The notes under the pieces: generated by a model | The model's input: only the letters and a program-made list of their open reading frames with translations | What the model was told of the DNA's origin: nothing | The model's database searches: none | Assembly (NCBI RefSeq): GCF_000515215.1 | Contig: NZ_KI911557.1 | Span: 5,265,741 to 5,329,740 of the forward strand | Direction of reading: 5' to 3' | Length of the DNA stretch: 64,000 bases | DNA from: Methylomonas sp. 11b | GTDB lineage: Bacteria; Pseudomonadota; Gammaproteobacteria; Methylococcales; Methylomonadaceae | Made by a program: the position numbers and the translations under genes | Shown: in pieces, positions 1 to 8,436 of the stretch | Layout: each line of letters begins with the position of its first letter | Position numbering within the stretch: position 1 is the first letter of the stretch

Positions 1-1912
1 CGGTGTGCGAATTTACCCCCCAGTCGTCCGCGTAAAATCGGTAATCAAAATGCACCGAGGCATCCAGGGAGGGAATATATTGGTTGATGCGGTTGGAAAT
101 AGACCATTGATTGCGTAGGTCCGGTCTGACTTCCCGAAACAGCTCGGTACCGACCATTTCCAGTTTGGTGATGGCGTTCCAGTCGATGGACGCACCATTA
201 GAGCCTTGATAGATTTGATAGTATTCTTCCGGCGTCACTTCGCCGCGGATGTACACGTATTTGTACGGGTTGCTCAAATAGCCGTTTTGCCGCGTGTAGC
301 TGGCAGACGAATGGAACAGTGTGTTTTTGCTTAAAATTTGCGAAAAACCTAGATTAAAACCATGGGATGCGCTGGTCTCATTCAGTGCTTGATAATTGGG
401 GGAATTGTCATTGTCGCCATGCGTGTGTTCGTCGGCTGCGCCGTGGGCGGCGTCAGTGCTTCGCGTAATTTGATTGCTGGAAACATTGTAACCGGCGGAT
501 ACGGTACTTAGTTTGTTGTTAAATTCGTGGCTTAAAGTCACTGAGCCGAAATTGGAAATAAAGTCAGGTTCTTCGGACATGCCGCCGGAAAACGCCAGGG
601 TGTTGTCGTCAAAATAATATTTGCCGCTGAAAGTCGGCATGGTGCGGGTTTCCAGCGGTTGTTGTTGATATTTTTGGACGATGGAGGACATCGGCGGAAT
701 CATCCGATTCAGGACATTTCTATACGCATCGATCACCAACTGTTGAAACAAGTTGGCCTGCATGGCATTAATCGCTGAGACTTGTTGATTGTATTGGGCA
801 ATTGTCGCGGCGTCGGCCCCAGTCAGCCGGGAATAACTGACGTCATCGAGGCGCATTTTGTAGGGCAGTCCGGGGGTTACAAATGAATCAGGCTCGCCAA
901 CAAAATGAATCCAGACCGCGTAAATGTTTTTAAAGTCGTTCCCAAGCACCATGATGCCGTTAAAGCTGTCCGCGCTGGTATTGTTAACACTTTTGTAAGC
1001 TGCCCGTGTCGCATAGTTGGTGCCGTCTCCACTGGATAAATTGACATTTTGCGCTTGGCTGAAGCCTAAAATTTCCCAAGCACCTGTTCTCCTATTGCCA
1101 TTTGCTATCCCCCAAGGTGCGGAAAAACTCATGGAGTTTAAATCGAACGCCTGTCCGTCCTGAGCGCGAATATAAATTCCTGAAGAGTCGTTGTGATAAG
1201 CCACTTCATAGAGTGGAGTGACGCCGTCAGCGGCAAAATTATTCAGTTCCTGATGCAGATGGTTGGTTGGATTGGCATCGCTGACCACGCCAGTCACAAA
1301 CCCGGACTCTGCGTAGCAATCCGTGCAGACGCCCGTTGCGGCAATATTGGCATGACCGCCGTAAGCCGCTTGGCTCATACCATCGAAGTTTAAAGTGCCG
1401 TTGCTGGGCGATGGCGCTATCGAAAGCCCCGCCTGATCTTTAAGTGCATTAATCGTGGATAAAATTTGCGCCTGTCCTGGATCGTAAACATCCTTAAAGG
1501 CTTGGAAATTGTTTAGCCCGGCTGGGGTGGTGAGTGTTGCCGCGCTAACTCCGGCCGAAGCGGCCGAGACAATATCCACCAGGCTTAACACGCCATCATC
1601 GTAATTGAGCTGGTTTGCCATGGCTGCCGGCATACTAAATGCCGGCGTTGCCCCGCTGTAGGTGTCCCGGTCTATGCTAAACGACAACTCAAGCGTGTCC
1701 TTATAAGGCACGGTAAAGTCGGCGTGATAGACGTCAACCGCCATGCGATTATCGCTTTCCTGATAGTGGCCGTATTGAAAATTGGCTTCCGCTTGCGCAG
1801 CGGGTGTGGCGCCGTGGGCTTGGAGCCCTGGCAGTGCCAGAGCGGCTGAAGTCAGCGCGGCAAGCGCCTTGTGCTTATCGCTAGTTACAGCCACAGCCGC
1901 CACCACTGCCAT
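1..1912 (-). CDS. DUF3570 family protein with an inserted extra domain (3' end outside window)
   Basis: The reading frame is open from the ATG at 1912 to the window edge (637 codons), so the C-terminus is missing. The N-terminus has a short hydrophobic, signal-like stretch ending near GLQAHGA. The later part is rich in alternating aromatic and polar segments, with motifs such as SIDRDTYSGATP and YYFDDNTLAFSGG, as in DUF3570 proteins, which are predicted outer-membrane-associated beta-rich proteins of unknown function. The start overlaps the end of the DUF4266 gene by 32 bases, which suggests translational coupling. Residues encoded at 1396-833 are a foreign-looking domain, described separately. 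The family call rests on the sequence feel and on the DUF4266 and TlpA neighbours, a recurrent association. Confidence 0.75.
   Translation of the reverse strand, partial: MAVVAAVAVTSDKHKALAALTSAALALPGLQAHGATPAAQAEANFQYGHYQESDNRMAVDVYHADFTVPYKDTLELSFSIDRDTYSGATPAFSMPAAMANQLNYDDGVLSLVDIVSAASAGVSAATLTTPAGLNNFQAFKDVYDPGQAQILSTINALKDQAGLSIAPSPSNGTLNFDGMSQAAYGGHANIAATGVCTDCYAESGFVTGVVSDANPTNHLHQELNNFAADGVTPLYEVAYHNDSSGIYIRAQDGQAFDLNSMSFSAPWGIANGNRRTGAWEILGFSQAQNVNLSSGDGTNYATRAAYKSVNNTSADSFNGIMVLGNDFKNIYAVWIHFVGEPDSFVTPGLPYKMRLDDVSYSRLTGADAATIAQYNQQVSAINAMQANLFQQLVIDAYRNVLNRMIPPMSSIVQKYQQQPLETRTMPTFSGKYYFDDNTLAFSGGMSEEPDFISNFGSVTLSHEFNNKLSTVSAGYNVSSNQITRSTDAAHGAADEHTHGDNDNSPNYQALNETSASHGFNLGFSQILSKNTLFHSSASYTRQNGYLSNPYKYVYIRGEVTPEEYYQIYQGSNGASIDWNAITKLEMVGTELFREVRPDLRNQWSISNRINQYIPSLDASVHFDYRFYADDWGVNSHT
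833..1396 (-). other. Inserted domain in the DUF3570 gene, paralogous to the VPLPA-CTERM ectodomain at 3051-3809
   Basis: These 188 codons align without gaps to the ectodomain of the neighbouring VPLPA-CTERM protein. By manual count about 74 percent of residues are identical, including AAYGGHAN, a CxxCYAESGF motif, NPTNHLHQELN, EVAYHNDSSGIY and GEPDSFVT-GLPYKMRLD. The reading frame is kept across both junctions, since codon phase is the same on either side. The sorting tail of the paralogue (VPVPAAVWMFGSGLLGL plus basic residues) is absent here. This looks like a duplication and in-frame insertion, or a domain shared by descent. Confidence 0.85.
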
Positions 1913-2105
1913 TCAACCCGCCTTGAGACGCTTCCTTGCTAGTGAAAATATGGTCGCGGAAATGGCTTAAGTTCGGTTTAGGATTAAGCGCCATATCTCT
2001 TTTAGCTAGATTGCCCCTTTCCCAGGGCGAAACTTCGGCGCATCCTGCAAGTGCGCAAATGCCGCACATCAATAGCGCCTTAAAAAGTCTATTCAACTGG
2101 TCCAT
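1881..2105 (-). CDS. DUF4266 small lipoprotein
   Basis: A 74-residue protein with a hydrophobic leader and a lipobox-like LAGC near residue 22, so probably an outer-membrane or periplasmic lipoprotein. The sequence then runs through VSPWERGNLAKRDMALNP, DHIFTSKEAS and a glycine-rich tail ending GGGCGCN, which is the signature layout of DUF4266. Function is unknown. The family is regularly encoded just upstream of DUF3570 and close to a TlpA-like redoxin, exactly as here. The two tail cysteines could be targets of that redoxin, but this is only inference. Confidence 0.85.
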   Translation of the reverse strand: MDQLNRLFKALLMCGICALAGCAEVSPWERGNLAKRDMALNPKPNLSHFRDHIFTSKEASQGGLNGSGGGCGCN

Positions 2106-2122
2106 TGTTGTTCTAAAAGCCC

Positions 2123-2614
2123 TTACTGGCTGAGTAAAGATTTGATTTGCTCTCTGAGTAGCGCCTGATCGCCATCGCGGAAGCCCAAATGTACTTTTCT
2201 AACGATGCCGGATTTGTCGAGCAGGTAAGAAGAGGGCATGGCTTTAACGTCATATATTTTCGGGCACTCGCCTTGCGGGTCGAAGGCAATGGGGTAATTC
2301 ACTTGATGCTCGCTTAAAAATTGGCTCACGGTGTCGCGGTCTTCATCGAGATTAATCGCTACGACCTCAAAGCCGTCCTTGCCCAGTTCCTCGTATAGAC
2401 CATTGAAAAAAGGCATGGATTTGATGCAGGGAGGGCACCAAGTCGCCCAAAAATCCAGTAAAACCACCTTGCCTTTGAAGTTGCTTGGATCGACTGATAG
2501 TTTGGTCTCTGAGAATACGGCCGGACATGCCGGAGCGGGTTGGCCCAGTTCAGCTGCGGTTGTGGAAAAACTACCAAGCAATAATAACGGGAAGAAAAAA
2601 AGCGCTTTATTCAT
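2123..2614 (-). CDS. TlpA-like periplasmic thioredoxin-fold protein
   Basis: From the ATG at 2614 the protein starts MNKALFFFPLLLLGSFSTT, a signal peptide cut near TTAAELG. An upstream TTG at 2623 is possible, but neither start has a clear ribosome site. The redox-active WCPPC motif puts the cysteines at about residues 60 and 63. It follows the family strand VVLLDFWATW, and the cis-proline loop is in DVKAMPSSYLLD. The expected role is thiol-disulfide exchange on exported proteins. It is the first gene of the operon with DUF4266 (17 bases downstream) and DUF3570, so its clients may be the cysteine pairs in those two proteins. Confidence 0.9.
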   Translation of the reverse strand: MNKALFFFPLLLLGSFSTTAAELGQPAPACPAVFSETKLSVDPSNFKGKVVLLDFWATWCPPCIKSMPFFNGLYEELGKDGFEVVAINLDEDRDTVSQFLSEHQVNYPIAFDPQGECPKIYDVKAMPSSYLLDKSGIVRKVHLGFRDGDQALLREQIKSLLSQ

Positions 2615-3050
2615 AAGTTGCAAAGGGGATAGGAATTGATTCCTCTAAGCAGGAACCGTACCTATTTAAGATTTGGTGGGCAGATAAGCGGGTTGTGCTT
2701 GGGTTTAGCGAGAAGCCATTGAGATTTGGGTGGTGTTCAGGCTCACGGGCTGATTCTTGGCAGGGGTGGTGCGGGGCATATCAAGCACTATGCATGAGTT
2801 ATTTAACATAGTTCATTTTATTAGCATCCTTACTGAGTTGTTTTTGCGGAGGTATTCGACGTTTTTCGTTATGATTATTAAAGGGTTAAGGAATGTGGTC
2901 TGGGTTTTGCTTTGGAGTTTTTACGGGGATTGTTAGGAAATGGCGATTGCGTTGTCAATCGTTCAGTAATTCTTTGAAATTTTTAAGTCAAAGGATGATG
3001 TTAGAGCAAATTTCAAATTTTAAAATTAACCCAAGAAAGGAGATTTGATA
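2615..3050. other. Divergent intergenic region
   Basis: No gene is visible. It separates the minus-strand redoxin operon from the plus-strand VPLPA-CTERM gene, so both promoters should lie here, but I see no convincing -35/-10 pair. The only clear signal is the ribosome-binding site AAAGGAG at 3036-3042. Confidence 0.5.
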
Positions 3051-3809
3051 GTGAATCAATTAACAACAATCAGTGCGTTACTGCTTGCCGGTATGGCGTC
3101 GGTTTCAGGCGCTGCTTCCGCGGCAACTACTACCACCACCATTAACTTCGATGGTTTGAATCAAGCGGCCTATGGCGGTCATGCCAATACCTCGGCAACA
3201 GGTGTTTGTGCTGACTGTTATGCGGAGTCCGGTTTTGTGTTGGGTGTGGTTAGCGATGCGAATCCGACTAATCACCTGCACCAGGAGTTGAACGATATTG
3301 CGCCGGATGGCGTCACTCCGTTGTATGAAGTGGCATATCACAACGACTCTTCAGGTATCTACATGCGAGCTGTTGATGGCAGTTCGTTTTCATTGACGCA
3401 AATGGATTTTCATTCACCTTGGGGTATTTCGAACGGCAACAGACGTTCAGGTTCGTGGGAGATTTTGGGTTTCAGTCAACCGGATAACGCCGCTTTGTCT
3501 AGCGGAGACGGTACCAATTACGCAACTCGGGTCGCTTATCAGACTCTCGCAAATACCGCTACGGATAATTTCGACGGTACCTTGGTGTTAAATAGCGGAT
3601 TCCAAAATATCAGTGCTTTCTGGATCCATTTTATCGGTGAGCCCGATTCGTTCGTGACAGCTGGACTGCCGTACAAAATGCGTTTGGACAATGTCGTGAT
3701 TCAACAGACTGCGGCTGCGGTACCTGTGCCTGCTGCTGTCTGGATGTTTGGTAGCGGTTTGCTGGGTCTGCTGTCTTTTGGAAGAAAGAAGAATTCATTG
3801 GCAGCCTAA
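3051..3809 (+). CDS. VPLPA-CTERM (PEP-CTERM-like) exported surface protein
   Basis: A secreted protein of 252 residues. I choose the GTG at 3051 because AAAGGAG lies 8 bases upstream; the TTG at 3045 is too close to that site. A signal peptide ends near GAASAA. The ectodomain, roughly residues 28-215, includes a CxxC motif (CADCYAES) and is paralogous to the domain inserted in the DUF3570 protein. The C-terminus is a sorting signal: VPVPAAVWMFGSGLLGLL, a transmembrane stretch, then FGRKK. Such tails are processed by an exosortase/archaeosortase-type transpeptidase, and no exosortase gene is in this window. The function of the ectodomain is unknown. Confidence 0.85.
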   Translation: MNQLTTISALLLAGMASVSGAASAATTTTTINFDGLNQAAYGGHANTSATGVCADCYAESGFVLGVVSDANPTNHLHQELNDIAPDGVTPLYEVAYHNDSSGIYMRAVDGSSFSLTQMDFHSPWGISNGNRRSGSWEILGFSQPDNAALSSGDGTNYATRVAYQTLANTATDNFDGTLVLNSGFQNISAFWIHFIGEPDSFVTAGLPYKMRLDNVVIQQTAAAVPVPAAVWMFGSGLLGLLSFGRKKNSLAA

Positions 3810-3821
3810 GCCTGCTATTAA

Positions 3822-3860
3822 CCCGGCCCTATTTACCACTGGTATTTCGTTAGGGCCGGG
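3822..3860 (+). terminator. Hairpin downstream of the VPLPA-CTERM gene
   Basis: The arms CCCGGCCCTA (3822-3831) and TAGGGCCGGG (3851-3860) form a perfect 10-bp stem with a 19-base loop. There is no T tract, so it may be a processing or attenuation hairpin rather than a terminator. Confidence 0.5.
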
Positions 3861-3963
3861 CTAGTCGAGGCCCAGGCTAGTGTGTACTTCAACAGGCAAG
3901 GGCATTAAGGCAAGTAGTATTTAAGGGCAGGGTTAATCAACGATCTATTGCTCTGCGTTTGAC

Positions 3964-3993
3964 GGGGTGGCGGTAACGCCACCCCTTTTTTTT
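3964..3993 (+). terminator. Rho-independent terminator
   Basis: The stem GGGGTGGCG (3964-3972) pairs perfectly with CGCCACCCC (3977-3985) around a GTAA tetraloop, followed by eight T (3986-3993). It ends transcription of the VPLPA-CTERM gene. I see nothing else in the 3994-4246 gap except a ribosome site for the next gene. Confidence 0.95.
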
Positions 3994-4246
3994 GATCAGA
4001 TTTCAGGAGTTAGTGGCATCGTTTTGCGCTTGCCGGCTCTATCCGCCGTCTGCTCGATTCTTGATTCGGTATTTGCCTGGATGTTTCGAACAAATTGTGT
4101 CAAATGACGCATTGTCCACTTCAGAAGCGCTGTTGGAAGAGTTGAGATCAATATAACCACATGTTTTGAATAGTAATTGTGTAAATGGTTTTATTTTTGC
4201 TTATTCACTTCAAATTCAAAAAAGTTTGCATTTAGACGAGGTAATT

Positions 4247-6550
4247 ATGCGAGTTACGAATAAATTGGGCTGGACAACCGCGGGCTGGTTATTTTGGTTG
4301 CCAATTGCTTTTGCGCACGGGCCGCAGCCGATGCCGTTGCAGAACGTGCCGATACCCAAGGTTTTAGGGACGTTGGGCGAGTTACCGGTAAATTTTTTAC
4401 CTACGGATGGTCGCGACCCTATCGTCGTAGACAAACAAAAGGCGATTGCTTTGGGTAAGGCCTTGTTTTGGGATGTCAATGTCGGCAGCGATGGCATGGC
4501 ATGCGGATCCTGCCATTTTCATGCCGGTGCCGATAACCGGGTGAAAAACCAAATGAACCCTGGGCTTAAAGGTACTACGGCGACTGCTGAAACTTTTGAA
4601 CGTTTGCCTTCGAGTATCGATAGCGGTGGTCCCAACTACACGCTTAAAACCACGGATTTTCCAACCTTTCGTTTTAATGACCCTTTAAATAAGGCAAGCG
4701 GCGTGTCTTTTGCAACCGATGATGTCGTTTCGTCATCCGGCACATTCAGCGGTAATTTTACAGGCGTATCGAAATTTACCGGCGAGCAAGATCAATGCGC
4801 CCGCTCCGCCGACCCGATATTTCATGTCGATGGTACCGGAACCCGTAGGGTGGAGCCCAGAAACGCCCCGACAGTGGTAAACGCTATTTTCAATCACCGA
4901 AATTTTTGGGATGGGCGGGCCAATAACACCTATAACGGCGTTAGTCCCTGGGGCGACCGCGATCCCGACGCGGGCGTTTGGGTGAAAACCGGTGCCAGAA
5001 GCGCCGCCAAACAGAAGCTTAGGCTGGAAAATGCGTCACTCGCGTCTTTGGCTATGGGGCCGGCATTAAGTGACGTCGAGATGTCATGTGTCGCTCGCAA
5101 ATGGCCCAACATAGGCAGAAAGTTGCTATTGCGCCAGCCCCTACAAGGCCAGAAAGTGCATCACCAAGATAGCGTGTTGGGCGCACTCAGTTTAAGCACG
5201 CCGGGCAGTCTCAAGCCCGGTTTGAATACAACTTATAAAAACATGATTATGGGGGCTTTCAACCCGAAATTCTGGTCATTCAGTTCGACGGGCCCGTTCG
5301 GTGCGCCGGCGGGGCAAGAGCCTTACAATCAAATGGAAGCCAATTTTTCGATGTTCTTTGGTATCGCTTTACAGCTGTATCAAGGCACCCTGGTTTCCGA
5401 TCAGGCACCGATTGATTTGACCCCCCGCGATCCGATTACGCACTTGCCGACCTGGGAGGGCATGGGTAAAACGCAGGCGGAGATCGATTCTTTAAACAAC
5501 GGCTTGGCAACATTCACCAACAATCACTGTAATTTGTGCCACTCAGGCCCGGCTTTGACTACCGCGGCGATTACGTTGAATAGTACGCTGGTCGACGGAA
5601 CGCTTAATGCCTTCTATGGTAGCGATCTTTCAATACCGTATGGGCCGGACGGTCTGGGACCGGATGCCGGTGCTTACGCAGCCGGGATCAGTCCGCACGT
5701 CAGCGTGGTAACTCGTAATACTACTGTCGGCGGCATCAAACTCATGGATCTTGGATTTGCCAACACCGGCGTGGCGGATCCGGCGGCTGATCCCGGTCTG
5801 GGTGCTTTAGACGATTTTGGTAACCCCTTGTCATATTCAGATCAATATGTTCAGTACTTGCTGGGAAATTACTCAAACGTCAAAGACAAAGTCGTAAAAA
5901 GCGTGCGCAGCTGCGATTTTCTGGTCGAGATTGCCAAAAATGTTACGACGACCAACCTTGTCACATTCACGATCCCCAATGGCATTCAAGCGGATGGCGC
6001 TAGGGAAGGCGTGCTGAAAAATCAGGATTGCATCAACGATTTTGCGTTAAAGGGGAATATACCGACCATTGCCGCAGCCAATGCATCGCTAACGTCGGCG
6101 CCGTTAAAACTGGGGGTCGCCAAGAAAGCTACCTTTAAAATACCGGGTTTACGGAATATCGAGCTGACTGGCCCGTATATGCATAACGGCAGCATGTCAA
6201 CGTTGGAGCAGGTTCTTGAGTTTTATTCTAGAAAAGGCAACAACGACAATCCGGATAGACATACCTTGGTTTCGAATATCGCCTTGGCAAATGCGCCCGA
6301 GCAACGTGCCGACTTGCTGGCGCTGTTAAAAAGTTTTACCGATGAGCGGGTGCGTTATGAAAAAGCGCCTTTCGACCATCCGGAAATCAAAGTGCCCAAC
6401 GGGCATACTGGCGACCATATTTCGGTGACGGCCGGTAATCCGCTGAGCGCTGAATTGGCTACCGAAGAATTTCTGGTGATTCCGCCGGTAGGGGCAAACG
6501 GTTCGCACGCTCCGTTGTTACCGTTTGAGAGCTATTTGCAGGCCCCTTAA
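4247..6550 (+). CDS. Dihaem cytochrome c peroxidase / MauG-family protein
   Basis: The ATG at 4247 has GAGG five bases upstream and gives the signal peptide MRVTNKLGWTTAGWLFWLPIAFAHG; an in-frame ATG at 4166 would bury it. The mature protein of about 745 residues has two c-type haem sites, CGSCH (about residues 86-90) and CNLCH (about 428-432). MauG-like motifs such as EPRNAPTVVNAIFNHRNFWDG and FKIPGLRNIELTGPYMHNG surround them. Family members are periplasmic and either reduce peroxide or carry out radical oxidation of a partner protein. It is longer than classical CcpA (about 350 residues), with large insertions. It sits between two VPLPA-CTERM genes, which may be partners or substrates. Confidence 0.85.
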   Translation: MRVTNKLGWTTAGWLFWLPIAFAHGPQPMPLQNVPIPKVLGTLGELPVNFLPTDGRDPIVVDKQKAIALGKALFWDVNVGSDGMACGSCHFHAGADNRVKNQMNPGLKGTTATAETFERLPSSIDSGGPNYTLKTTDFPTFRFNDPLNKASGVSFATDDVVSSSGTFSGNFTGVSKFTGEQDQCARSADPIFHVDGTGTRRVEPRNAPTVVNAIFNHRNFWDGRANNTYNGVSPWGDRDPDAGVWVKTGARSAAKQKLRLENASLASLAMGPALSDVEMSCVARKWPNIGRKLLLRQPLQGQKVHHQDSVLGALSLSTPGSLKPGLNTTYKNMIMGAFNPKFWSFSSTGPFGAPAGQEPYNQMEANFSMFFGIALQLYQGTLVSDQAPIDLTPRDPITHLPTWEGMGKTQAEIDSLNNGLATFTNNHCNLCHSGPALTTAAITLNSTLVDGTLNAFYGSDLSIPYGPDGLGPDAGAYAAGISPHVSVVTRNTTVGGIKLMDLGFANTGVADPAADPGLGALDDFGNPLSYSDQYVQYLLGNYSNVKDKVVKSVRSCDFLVEIAKNVTTTNLVTFTIPNGIQADGAREGVLKNQDCINDFALKGNIPTIAAANASLTSAPLKLGVAKKATFKIPGLRNIELTGPYMHNGSMSTLEQVLEFYSRKGNNDNPDRHTLVSNIALANAPEQRADLLALLKSFTDERVRYEKAPFDHPEIKVPNGHTGDHISVTAGNPLSAELATEEFLVIPPVGANGSHAPLLPFESYLQAP

Positions 6551-6622
6551 TTTAATTATGCGATCCAAGCCGGCATATCCCCGGCTTGGATGCGGATTAT
6601 TCAGTTGCACTAGGAATAAGAA

Positions 6623-7369
6623 ATGAAAAACTTGAGTAACAAACAAAGACTTTTCAGCAGTTTGATGGTTTTGGTTTTACTAACGCTTGGCCAAAACGCG
6701 CAAGCGAGCAGTTCGTTCGATAGTCAAGCGACTATTTCGTTTGATGTCAGTGGAATAGGGAACGGTGTGACGGCGACGAGCGCCTATGCACCCGCGGATG
6801 CGTCATATTCCTATATTTTTACAGCCCCAGAGAGTGTCGGTGCGATTTTACCGGCTGCTGCTAACGCCGTGGCGCTGCCCTCGCTTGGTTTTGGAGTCGC
6901 GCATACGTTTGCGGTCAATGGCTACGCGTCAGCTGGGAGCTTTACTTCGCAGCATGTCGGTTGGTATCAGCTGGATTTTTTAAATGAAAGTGCTCAGGAT
7001 CAACAAATAACGCTGACAGTGAATTACACGCTCCAAGCCTTTACACAGGGTGATGCGAATACGGATGTGATTCTTGATTTTTGGGATACATTTTCACCGC
7101 AATTAGGTAATGCATTTTTCAATAACGGCATGCTCAATGTAACGTCTTATGACCCTGCCTTGGCGATTGCTGGCGATAAACGTTTTGTGACTTATTCCTT
7201 TAACCTGGCGCAGGGGGCGAGCAGAAGCTTTTTTACGGATGTGACAATAAACGGGAATTTGCAGCCAGCGGCGGTGCCGCTCCCTGCCGCTGTCTGGTCA
7301 TTCTTAGCAGGTTTGATGGGTATACTGGGCGCTAAAAAACGCAAAAAAATACCCGTCAAGTTTGCTTAG
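6623..7369 (+). CDS. VPLPA-CTERM exported protein
   Basis: A 248-residue secreted protein with AGGA eight bases before the ATG and a signal peptide ending near GQNAQAS. The ectodomain is beta-rich (many T, S, V and aromatic residues) and is not recognisably related to the other VPLPA-CTERM protein in the window. It ends in VPLPAAVWSFLAGLMGILGAKKRKK, the tripartite sorting tail (motif, membrane helix, basic cluster). It lies 72 bases after the dihaem cytochrome and could be co-transcribed with it. Function unknown. Confidence 0.85.
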   Translation: MKNLSNKQRLFSSLMVLVLLTLGQNAQASSSFDSQATISFDVSGIGNGVTATSAYAPADASYSYIFTAPESVGAILPAAANAVALPSLGFGVAHTFAVNGYASAGSFTSQHVGWYQLDFLNESAQDQQITLTVNYTLQAFTQGDANTDVILDFWDTFSPQLGNAFFNNGMLNVTSYDPALAIAGDKRFVTYSFNLAQGASRSFFTDVTINGNLQPAAVPLPAAVWSFLAGLMGILGAKKRKKIPVKFA

Positions 7370-7408
7370 AACTCTTTTTTGTATAGTCAACAGGGTTGCG
7401 GTTTAGCC

Positions 7409-8380
7409 TTAAACCACTCTATCCGGCAGTTCAGCGCCTGAAAAATAAGCCTGTAAATTTGCCAACACTTTTTCCCCCATCGCGGTGCGGGTGGCAATCG
7501 TCGCGCTGCCCAGATGGGGGAGGAGTGCGGCGTTGTCCAGCGTCAGAAAACCGGGGTTTATGTTAGGTTCGCCTTCGTAAACATCCAGGCCGGCGCCGGC
7601 AATGCGCTTTTCTTGCAAGGCTTTGATCAAAGCTTTGCTGTCCACCACGTCGCCACGCGCAGTATTGACTAAATGCGCGGTGGGCTTCATTAAATTCAAG
7701 GTATTCTCGTTGATTAAATGCCGGGTTTCGTTGCCGCCCGGACAATGCAGAGATACATAATCGCAACGCGGTAATAGTTCTTCCAGCGTATCGCAACGCT
7801 CCGCCTCTAGCTCGTCGACAATGGCAGGGTCGGCCGGACTGGGTTTGAGATACAGAATTTTCATACCAAAGCCATGATGAGCTTTTCGCGCCATGGCCTG
7901 GGCGATACGGCCGAAGCCGATTAGTCCCAGCGTGGCGCCGGTGACATCGCTACTCATCATATGGGTTGGGCACCAGCCGGTCCATGCGCCGGCTCTGACC
8001 AGTCTATCGCCCTCGGCGCCGCGCCGCGCAGACATTAATAACAAGGTCATCGCTATGTCGGCGGTGCTTTGCGTCAATACCCCAGGGGTATTGGTAACAA
8101 TCAGGCCTTGCTGTTTGGCGGCGGCAATATCGATATGATTATAACCCACGCCAAAATTACCCAGAATTTTGCAGCGCTTGTTCGCGACATTCAGTACTTC
8201 GGCTGGCAGGGAGTCGCAAACGCTGGGACACACTGCATCGTAATTTTGTAAGGCCGCTCTAAATTCGTCGGCACTGAGAGGGTGGTCGTCGGTATTCAGC
8301 GTGACGTCGTAAAGCGCTTGCAGTTTAGCTTCAACACTTGCCGGCCAGCGGCGGCTAATCAGGACTTTGGGTTTGTTCAT
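7409..8380 (-). CDS. hprA: D-2-hydroxyacid dehydrogenase, probably NAD(P)H-dependent hydroxypyruvate/glyoxylate reductase
   Basis: A 323-residue member of the D-isomer-specific 2-hydroxyacid dehydrogenases. The nucleotide-binding loop is GLIGFGRIAQAMA (about residues 152-164). The catalytic residues are Arg242 (NTARGD), Glu271 (VYEGEP) and His289 (LLPHLGSAT). In the serine cycle the enzyme reduces hydroxypyruvate to D-glycerate in the cytoplasm. The nearby serine-glyoxylate aminotransferase, which makes hydroxypyruvate, supports this role; glyoxylate reductase is the main alternative. The ATG at 8380 has AGGA seven bases upstream. Confidence 0.85.
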   Translation of the reverse strand: MNKPKVLISRRWPASVEAKLQALYDVTLNTDDHPLSADEFRAALQNYDAVCPSVCDSLPAEVLNVANKRCKILGNFGVGYNHIDIAAAKQQGLIVTNTPGVLTQSTADIAMTLLLMSARRGAEGDRLVRAGAWTGWCPTHMMSSDVTGATLGLIGFGRIAQAMARKAHHGFGMKILYLKPSPADPAIVDELEAERCDTLEELLPRCDYVSLHCPGGNETRHLINENTLNLMKPTAHLVNTARGDVVDSKALIKALQEKRIAGAGLDVYEGEPNINPGFLTLDNAALLPHLGSATIATRTAMGEKVLANLQAYFSGAELPDRVV

Positions 8381-8436
8381 CGGATTTCCTATCGTAAAAC
8401 TTTTGCGCTTTTAGGTTTAAACAAGTTATCAGGGAT

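Noticed and set aside
3045..3050. TTG start for the VPLPA-CTERM gene
   Set aside because: It lies 2 bases from the ribosome site; the GTG at 3051 is spaced correctly.
3921..3935. GGGCAGGGTTAAT shared with the IS110 right flank (about 21595)
   Set aside because: The match is 13-14 bases only, with no extended similarity around it; probably chance.
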